Source of the DNA: a virus
Length of the DNA: 28,499 bases
Direction: 5' to 3' (one strand)
Virus record (IMG/VR): IMGVR_UViG_3300046811_000044
Coordinates: 1 to 28,499 of that record
In this document: piece by piece, positions 24,371-28,499 of the stretch
How positions within the stretch are numbered: position 1 is the stretch's first letter
Layout of the letters: the number at the start of each line of letters is the position of its first letter
Notes under the pieces: model-generated
What the model was told of the DNA's origin: nothing
The model's database searches: none
Seen by the model: the letters and a program-made list of their open reading frames with translations, nothing else
Program-made: the position numbers and the translations under genes

Positions 24371-24526
24371 GATATTGATTGGTCTGATTATTTTTTGAGC
24401 CGCGATAGCTACAGCCCTGTAGTTGGTCATTTTACTTGTGGGGAAGAGGATGAATGTTACCTTCTATCTCAAGCTATTATCTGGGCCCAGGAACACGATC
24501 CTATTTGTCCGAAGAAGGGGAGCTAA
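24368..24526 (+). CDS. His/Cys miniprotein B (tandem paralogue)
   Basis: The 52-residue product starts in TAATG overlap with miniprotein A. It has H21-F-T-C24-G, then A36-I-I-W39 and E-H43-D-P-I-C47-P, the same pattern as miniprotein A with a three-residue deletion between the halves. It has an extra Cys30 and a basic end (PKKGS) that also supplies the GGGGAG ribosome site of the next gene. Probable zinc binder, function unknown. An upstream in-frame start at 24341 lies inside miniprotein A and is rejected. Confidence 0.68.
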   Translation: MDIDWSDYFLSRDSYSPVVGHFTCGEEDECYLLSQAIIWAQEHDPICPKKGS

Positions 24527-24527
24527 C

Positions 24528-24959
24528 ATGCCTGATTTTTATCTTGAAGATCATCCCATGACTAAGCAGGAGAAGAAGATTATGCGCTATGTAATTGCTG
24601 GCGGTGTTGTTGTACTTGTCGCAGCACCCATTATTGCCTGGTCTCTGGGAGTATTTACTTCCGGTGTTCACGGTACTGGTGAGATCATCAAGCAGAACAA
24701 TAACGCTAACAACCGTATTGCTGCAACGCAGACTTGGACAGCAGCATACAAGGATGTACAGCGTGACCAGGCAAATGTTAGTATGCTCAAGGCTAAGGCC
24801 AATACGGCTGACGCACAGAGCGAGGGCTTCTTGACGGACGCACAGAGCGTGTGCAATGATGACGTGGTCCACTACAATACACTCCACTCAGCACTTACTA
24901 TCAAGGACTGGAAGCCTGCTGAGCTTCCCGAGTCTTTCGATCTCTCGTCCTGTAACTAA
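24528..24959 (+). CDS. Single-span membrane protein with extracytoplasmic domain
   Basis: The real start is ATG 24528, with GGGGAG seven bases before; a longer frame from 24423 overlaps miniprotein B. The 143-residue protein has a basic N-terminus (MTKQEKKIMR), one membrane helix at about residues 20-43 (YVIAGGVVVLVAAPIIAW), then a soluble domain. This domain is helical with heptad-like spacing (VQRDQANVSMLKAKANTADA) and holds two Cys (SVCND and SSCN) that could form a disulfide outside the membrane. It is followed by a lipoprotein gene; the two probably act together at the cell surface. Confidence 0.75.
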   Translation: MPDFYLEDHPMTKQEKKIMRYVIAGGVVVLVAAPIIAWSLGVFTSGVHGTGEIIKQNNNANNRIAATQTWTAAYKDVQRDQANVSMLKAKANTADAQSEGFLTDAQSVCNDDVVHYNTLHSALTIKDWKPAELPESFDLSSCN

Positions 24960-24980
24960 TTTCCTAGAAGGAGGAACACT

Positions 24981-25610
24981 TTGAAGATCACCAAGCGTTC
25001 TATCGCCGCAATCTCTGTGGCTACTCTGGTGACTATCACGGCTACTGCTTGCTCTGCGGATAAGCCCGCACCATCGGTTGGGCAGGATGTACATAATCTG
25101 AATCAGATTCAGGATCAGAATGAGAACGAGACTGTAAAGGCTTATAATCAGGCACTCAAGAATATTGAGAATCAGTATCCTGCCTCTCAGATGAGTAATC
25201 CTCTTGAGCTTAAGATGCTCCGTGAGCGTGATCTTTATCTGAATGATGAGAACAAGCTCCAGTACATTTACATCTTCCCGACTGGTCGTTCTGAGGTTTT
25301 CTTCTCTTCGGTGAAGGGTAAGATTTCTTCTATGACTTCCCAGATGACTGCTACTGATGGTGTGTATGCTGCTGGTCAGTACGGCAATGGTTCCATGTCT
25401 GTTCCTATGCCACAGGATGACTTGTCCTATGGTGGCAGTCCTTGTGGGGACAATGGAATCTTCTGGTTCGATGCTCAGGGTGGATTTCATGAGGCGTGTG
25501 TGACTGCTGCTACGGTTATGGTAGAGTCTGCTCCATTGAAGCTTAGCGCTATCGAGATGCCTGCCACGTCGATGGACCCTGCAATTCTCGCGAAGATGAA
25601 GCAGAAGTAA
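24981..25610 (+). CDS. Lipoprotein of unknown function
   Basis: TTG 24981 follows a strong GAAGGAGG site. The 209-residue product has a classic lipoprotein signal: basic KITKR, hydrophobic core IAAISVATLVTITATA, then Cys24. The mature protein begins SADKPAPSVGQD, a flexible Ser/Pro linker, followed by a domain with DDENKLQYIYIFPTGRSEV-like strand pattern and two more cysteines (SPCGD and EACV). No enzyme motif is seen. A phage-encoded lipoprotein made early is most often a superinfection exclusion factor; the membrane-protein partner just upstream fits. A 67-base gap with a small hairpin follows. Confidence 0.78.
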   Translation: MKITKRSIAAISVATLVTITATACSADKPAPSVGQDVHNLNQIQDQNENETVKAYNQALKNIENQYPASQMSNPLELKMLRERDLYLNDENKLQYIYIFPTGRSEVFFSSVKGKISSMTSQMTATDGVYAAGQYGNGSMSVPMPQDDLSYGGSPCGDNGIFWFDAQGGFHEACVTAATVMVESAPLKLSAIEMPATSMDPAILAKMKQK

Positions 25611-25630
25611 TAAGATCGGCTCAACAGGGT

Positions 25631-25647
25631 GGAGGAATAACTCCTCT
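25631..25647 (+). other. Small hairpin in the leader of the PnuC-like gene
   Basis: GAGGA (25632-25636) pairs with TCCTC (25642-25646) around a five-base loop, with a possible flanking G-T pair. It is too short, and lacks the T tract, for an intrinsic terminator. It hides an SD-like GGAGG that is too far from the real TTG start to serve it; the working site is AGGAG just before 25678. It could be an RNA-processing or stability element. Confidence 0.3.
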
Positions 25648-25677
25648 GCTCTCTTGGATCTATCTTAGGAGAAACTC

Positions 25678-25896
25678 TTGGAGTGGTGGAGCTGGATACT
25701 GACAGCTTTTGGAGTTAGCGGTATCTATTTAGCTGGTAGGAAGAATAAGTGGGGATGGGTTATAGGTATTCTTTCCCAATTTTTGTGGGTAGCTTTTGCT
25801 ATCTCAACTGCACAGTACGGATTTATTCTGGGATCTATCTGTTATGGTTCGGTATATGCTATGAATTTTATTAAGTGGCGCAAGGAGGAAAAGTGA
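25678..25896 (+). CDS. PnuC-like / three-helix membrane miniprotein
   Basis: The product of 72 residues starts at TTG 25678, with AGGAG about six bases upstream. Three hydrophobic segments cover almost all of it: WSWILTAFGVSGIYLAG, WGWVIGILSQFLWVAFAI, YGFILGSICYGSVYAMNFI, ending in WRKEEK. The K-x-x-W-G-W-x-I-G-x-x-S-Q-x-L-W pattern resembles one three-helix unit of PnuC vitamin transporters, which normally have about 230 residues. A single unit would have to dimerise, as SemiSWEETs do. Transport of nicotinamide riboside or NMN is only a family-based guess. Its stop overlaps the kinase/phosphatase start (GTGA). Confidence 0.68.
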   Translation: MEWWSWILTAFGVSGIYLAGRKNKWGWVIGILSQFLWVAFAISTAQYGFILGSICYGSVYAMNFIKWRKEEK

Positions 25897-26804
25897 CTAC
25901 TATCACCCTGACCTATGGTCTTCCGGCATCAGGTAAGAGTACCTGGGCTAAGGAAGAGGTAAAGAATTCGGAAGGTAATATTGTTCGCGTTAATATGGAT
26001 GACATCCGTGCGATGCTGGCACTTCCTTATAGTAAGGATGCAGAGGCCGTAGCTCTTAAGGTTCAGGATCAGGCTATTCTTTCTGCTGTCAAGGCAGGCA
26101 AGGATGTGATCGTAGATAATACTCACATTCAGCAGAATATGCCTAAGCGTATTAAGCAGCTATTCGATGGTGATGTACTATTTAGGGTTAAGGACTTCTC
26201 CCACATTTCTATGGAAGACTGTATAGAGCGCGATAGGAATCCTAATAGGAACGTACTGGGACAGCCTAGCCGTACTGTAGGTTCTGAAGTTATTGGGCGT
26301 ATGTACAACAGTATGCGTGCCTCCAAGTGGAAGCTTACTGAGGAGTGGATGAACGACTATGCCTATCCTCTAGAGCCATACGTCCCAGATCCTGAGGTTC
26401 CGCTGTGTGTTGTCTTTGATATTGACGGTACGCTAGCACGACATCACCGTAGTCCTTATGACTACTCCCGTCTTCACACGGATACCGTTTTTTCTCACGT
26501 CAAGGAACTGAATCGCCTTTACTGGGAGGCATGCTCTAGTGTCTTCATTGTCTCTGGTCGTCCGGATACTTACCGTGCAGAGACTGAGAAGTGGCTTACG
26601 GATAATGAGATTAAGTATGATCACCTCTTCATGCGACGTGGCGACGACAACCGTAATGATGCTGATGTGAAGCATGAGATCTTTAATACCGAGTTTCGTA
26701 AGCAGTATGAGATTGAGGCTTGGTTTGACGATCGTGATCGTGTTGTCCGTCGTATGCGTAAGCTGGGAGTGAACGTGATGCAGTGCGCTGATGGGGATTT
26801 CTAA
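25893..26804 (+). CDS. pseT: T4-type polynucleotide 5'-kinase / 3'-phosphatase
   Basis: The GTG start (25893) overlaps the previous stop and has AAGGAGG upstream. Length, 303 residues, is almost that of T4 Pnkp (301). The N-terminal kinase has P-loop GLPASGKST (residues 9-17) and the NMDDIRAM motif with Asp36 and Arg39, equivalents of T4 Asp35/Arg38. The C-terminal HAD phosphatase has FDIDGTLA with Asp176 and Asp178, VSGRPDTYR, and the acidic FDDRDRVV with Asp279/Asp280, and ends in CADGDF as T4 ends in VASGDF. It converts 2',3'-cyclic phosphate/5'-OH RNA ends to 3'-OH/5'-phosphate for ligation. No RNA ligase lies in the window. Confidence 0.95.
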   Translation: MTTITLTYGLPASGKSTWAKEEVKNSEGNIVRVNMDDIRAMLALPYSKDAEAVALKVQDQAILSAVKAGKDVIVDNTHIQQNMPKRIKQLFDGDVLFRVKDFSHISMEDCIERDRNPNRNVLGQPSRTVGSEVIGRMYNSMRASKWKLTEEWMNDYAYPLEPYVPDPEVPLCVVFDIDGTLARHHRSPYDYSRLHTDTVFSHVKELNRLYWEACSSVFIVSGRPDTYRAETEKWLTDNEIKYDHLFMRRGDDNRNDADVKHEIFNTEFRKQYEIEAWFDDRDRVVRRMRKLGVNVMQCADGDF

Positions 26805-26965
26805 TGGGTGATTTTGATATATCTAATAAGGCTGATAAGTGCTTTATCTGTGGAATTACCACAAATCTAGTTATCAAGAATTCAGATATATATTTCTGCA
26901 ATTCTAATAAGTGCATTAAGAAGGTTAATGCTTACGCTGATCGACTATCGAAGGGTCCTGAGTAA
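26804..26965 (+). CDS. 53-residue zinc-finger-type protein
   Basis: The start overlaps the kinase/phosphatase stop (TAATG). The product holds Cys13-x2-Cys16 (CFICG) and Cys32-x4-Cys37 (CNSNKC), a treble-clef-like or zinc-ribbon-like pair, with a lysine-rich C-terminal helix (KCIKKVNAYADRLSKG). It could bind nucleic acid. The gene abuts the next ATG with no gap. Family not recognised. Confidence 0.72.
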   Translation: MGDFDISNKADKCFICGITTNLVIKNSDIYFCNSNKCIKKVNAYADRLSKGPE

Positions 26966-27445
26966 ATGGCTAAGCTACGGCAGCATCCACGCTGGAAGAT
27001 GGATTTATTTACAGATGACAATGATGTGGTTTGGCGTGTTCACAAGGCTGCTGTTTGTGCGGGGTCACACTGTGCTATTCATAACCCATCCGATCATCCG
27101 CTAAAGAATGCACGTAGGGTTCTTCGCGGGCCTGATCCATTCAGTCTGAAGCCAGTGGGATTTGTAGAGCGGGTTTGTGAGCACGGTTCTGGACATTCCG
27201 ATCCGGACAGTGTAGCCTTTTATGATAATAATGGACACCCTGGAACGGGTGTTCACGGGTGCGATGAATGTTGTAGGGGAGAAATGAACGTAGCATTTGA
27301 TGCAGAGGACTGGAAGCCCGAGGATGAGGGTGTTGGTACTGATCCTGTGGACTTCTCTCGTCTAAATGATCGTGAGATTGATGCTGAGGTTTCCAAGTTC
27401 GCTATTCAGTTGGGTAACTATCCGACATGCGAAGAGGAGAATTAA
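26966..27445 (+). CDS. His/Cys-rich protein of unknown function
   Basis: The ATG follows the previous TAA directly. The 159-residue protein has Cys31-x4-Cys36-A-I-H39-N-P-S-D-H44, then ERVCEHGSGHSDPDSVAF, and HGCDECCRG near residue 100. The CxIHxPSDH...CxHGxGHxDPD arrangement is one I associate with a common hypothetical family in actinobacterial phages. It probably binds one or two zinc ions; an HNH-like role is conceivable but I see no full HNH motif. The C-terminal third is acidic. The next gene starts inside its last codons. Confidence 0.72.
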   Translation: MAKLRQHPRWKMDLFTDDNDVVWRVHKAAVCAGSHCAIHNPSDHPLKNARRVLRGPDPFSLKPVGFVERVCEHGSGHSDPDSVAFYDNNGHPGTGVHGCDECCRGEMNVAFDAEDWKPEDEGVGTDPVDFSRLNDREIDAEVSKFAIQLGNYPTCEEEN

Positions 27446-27882
27446 GTTCTGAGAGGCTTCCGCGAGCCCTTGTGGTATTCGAAGGGCTCGTGGGAGTTCT
27501 TCCAGACGTAAAAACTTCAGCACTGGAAGCTCTGGCAAGAAAGCGTAAGAAGTGGGATGTAGCAGCGGGCTACTACCGATTAAATATTTCCACTTCTGGC
27601 GGTATGAGGGATCTGTACTGGAGACACCACTTCAGGGTGGATATTGTCACCTTTATAGATCCCAATTTTGTGTCAGCTATTCGTAATAGGATGGACAGTA
27701 GGAACTTGCTCTTCGGAGATGTACACTACTACGCCAATCCTGTTGAACTGTCGCAGGACTTGACCTATGATCAATCCATCTTGGGGGTTCTAGACCCCAA
27801 CCCTGCCAACACCTTGACGTACGGCTCCAGAGGACGCTACTGTTCTCCGGAACAGTTGGACTTGCTGAAGATCTTGATCTGA
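27427..27882 (+). CDS. Unknown protein, degenerate HAD-like fold possible
   Basis: ATG 27427 overlaps the preceding gene by 19 bases. GAGGAG at about 27434 lies after it, so a start at GTG 27472 is a possible alternative. The 151-residue product begins its core with ALVVFEGLVGVLPDVKTSAL, which resembles the DxDGxL strand of HAD hydrolases but with Glu and no aspartate. Then come DIVTFIDPNFVSAIRNRM, VHYYANPVELSQDL and SILGVLDPNPANTLTYGSRG. If HAD-like, it lacks the nucleophile. It lies just before the helicase gene; function unknown. Confidence 0.62.
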   Translation: MRRGELSSERLPRALVVFEGLVGVLPDVKTSALEALARKRKKWDVAAGYYRLNISTSGGMRDLYWRHHFRVDIVTFIDPNFVSAIRNRMDSRNLLFGDVHYYANPVELSQDLTYDQSILGVLDPNPANTLTYGSRGRYCSPEQLDLLKILI

Positions 27883-27902
27883 ATCCATTGAAAGGAGCGC
27901 GC

Positions 27903-28499
27903 ATGGCACTGAATGTAGACATGGTATTTGTGTCCAAGATTATTCAGGAGAGGGATATCTCTCCAGTAGTGGATATTCCTCCGGACTTTATTTTCAAAGA
28001 GGAATACCGTAAGGCTTATGAATATATTCGTGAGTATGTGGTTGAGCACGGTGAGGTACCTACTCTTCGTGTAATGAAGACAGATTGTCCAGACATTACA
28101 CTTACTGAGGTGGATGAACCGTGGGCCGATATCATCGGTCGAATTGAGAAGAAGTATCTTGACGGAGTTCTCTCCGAGAATATGGCTCTCGTTAACGGTC
28201 TTATCGCTGCGGGTAGAACTCAGGAAGCTATTAATGCTCTTGGTGCTGCCATATCGGAAGTGCATACTGTACTTCCGAATAAGCGAGATGTGGATGCCAC
28301 TCAGACTGGTGCGGAACGACTGGCACGGTATGAGGAGCGTCGTAATAATCCAGGACTCCTCGTTGGTGTTCCCTCTGGATTCCCAACTATTGACAAGGCT
28401 ACTCAGGGTTTCCAGCCCGGTCAGTTGATTACTCTTACCGGTCTTACCAAGGCTAGTAAGTCTGCTCTTGCCATGCTATTTGCCATGGCTGCTCAGTTG
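27903..28499 (+). CDS. DnaB-like replicative helicase (3' end outside window)
   Basis: AAAGGAG precedes the ATG. The 199 visible codons cover a helical N-terminal domain (IIQERDISPVVDIPPDFIFK, YEYIREYVVEHGEVPTLRVM) and the start of the RecA-like ATPase domain. The linker region SGFPTIDKATQGFQPGQLIT is the classic DnaB entry (G-x-x-x-L-D-x-x-T-x-G-x-x-x-G-x-L). The Walker A then reads GLTKASKSA at residues 180-188; Ser185 stands where Gly is normal (the rule is G-x4-GK-S/T). The partner loader is encoded 5 kb upstream. The gene would unwind the phage DNA fork. Call is strong for family, incomplete at the C-terminus. Confidence 0.85.
   Translation, partial: MALNVDMVFVSKIIQERDISPVVDIPPDFIFKEEYRKAYEYIREYVVEHGEVPTLRVMKTDCPDITLTEVDEPWADIIGRIEKKYLDGVLSENMALVNGLIAAGRTQEAINALGAAISEVHTVLPNKRDVDATQTGAERLARYEERRNNPGLLVGVPSGFPTIDKATQGFQPGQLITLTGLTKASKSALAMLFAMAAQL

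Noticed and set aside
24888-25490. 200-codon minus-strand frame opposite the lipoprotein gene
   Set aside because: Low-complexity Ile/Leu/Arg composition and overlap with a lipoprotein gene with clear signal peptide.
25611-25677. Riboswitch or terminator before the PnuC-like gene
   Set aside because: The only structure is a 5-bp hairpin without T tract; no known riboswitch core such as an NAD or preQ1 pattern is visible.

Overview
The window is a stretch of a tailed-phage genome with a contractile (myovirus) tail. All recognisable genes read left to right, packed with stop/start overlaps (TAATG, ATGA, GTGA) and strong AAGGAGG-type ribosome binding sites. Base composition is moderately AT-rich by eye. 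Several small proteins, one virion N-terminus and TAnnnT-type promoter candidates resemble what I know from phages of Actinobacteria. That host assignment is inference, and nothing in the window proves it. I see no integrase, tRNA, rRNA, CRISPR or insertion sequence.

Region 1, about 1-19.8 kb, is the tail and adsorption module. It starts inside a beta-helix spike gene, followed by a second probable virion protein and a probable tail-completion protein. Then come tail sheath (with an inserted fibronectin-III-like domain), tail tube, a T4_baseplate-type tail assembly chaperone, a tape measure carrying two cell-wall-degrading domains, and the baseplate. The baseplate set is a tube-initiator/hub protein, a LysM/gpX-like protein, a gpD/gp27-like hub, an OB-fold spike base, gp25, gp6/J and a gpI-like protein with four carbohydrate-binding-like modules. 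It also includes a short adhesin with a C1q/TNF-like head and a 992-residue adhesin. This order recalls extracellular contractile injection systems. The chaperone appears to be extended by a programmed +1 frameshift at a CTT TAA site. The module ends at a near-perfect intrinsic terminator.

Region 2, about 19.86-20.26 kb, is a regulatory boundary. It holds a small membrane protein gene (a holin is possible), a candidate rightward promoter whose spacer is filled by a perfect dyad, and a candidate leftward promoter facing the terminator.

Region 3, about 20.26-28.5 kb, is the start of a replication and host-takeover operon. It encodes a 417-residue protein of unknown function, a DUF3310 protein, a membrane microprotein, a probable loader partner, a DnaC-like AAA+ helicase loader and a run of small unknown proteins. 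Next come a RlaP-like nucleotidyltransferase, two tandem paralogous His/Cys miniproteins, a membrane protein and a lipoprotein, a PnuC-like miniprotein, a T4-type polynucleotide kinase/3'-phosphatase, two zinc-binding-type proteins and one unknown. The window ends inside a DnaB-like replicative helicase. Loader and helicase would recruit each other at the origin. The kinase/phosphatase and the RlaP-like enzyme together suggest RNA repair against host anticodon nucleases. Both replication ATPases lack the usual last glycine of the Walker A motif, which is unusual.
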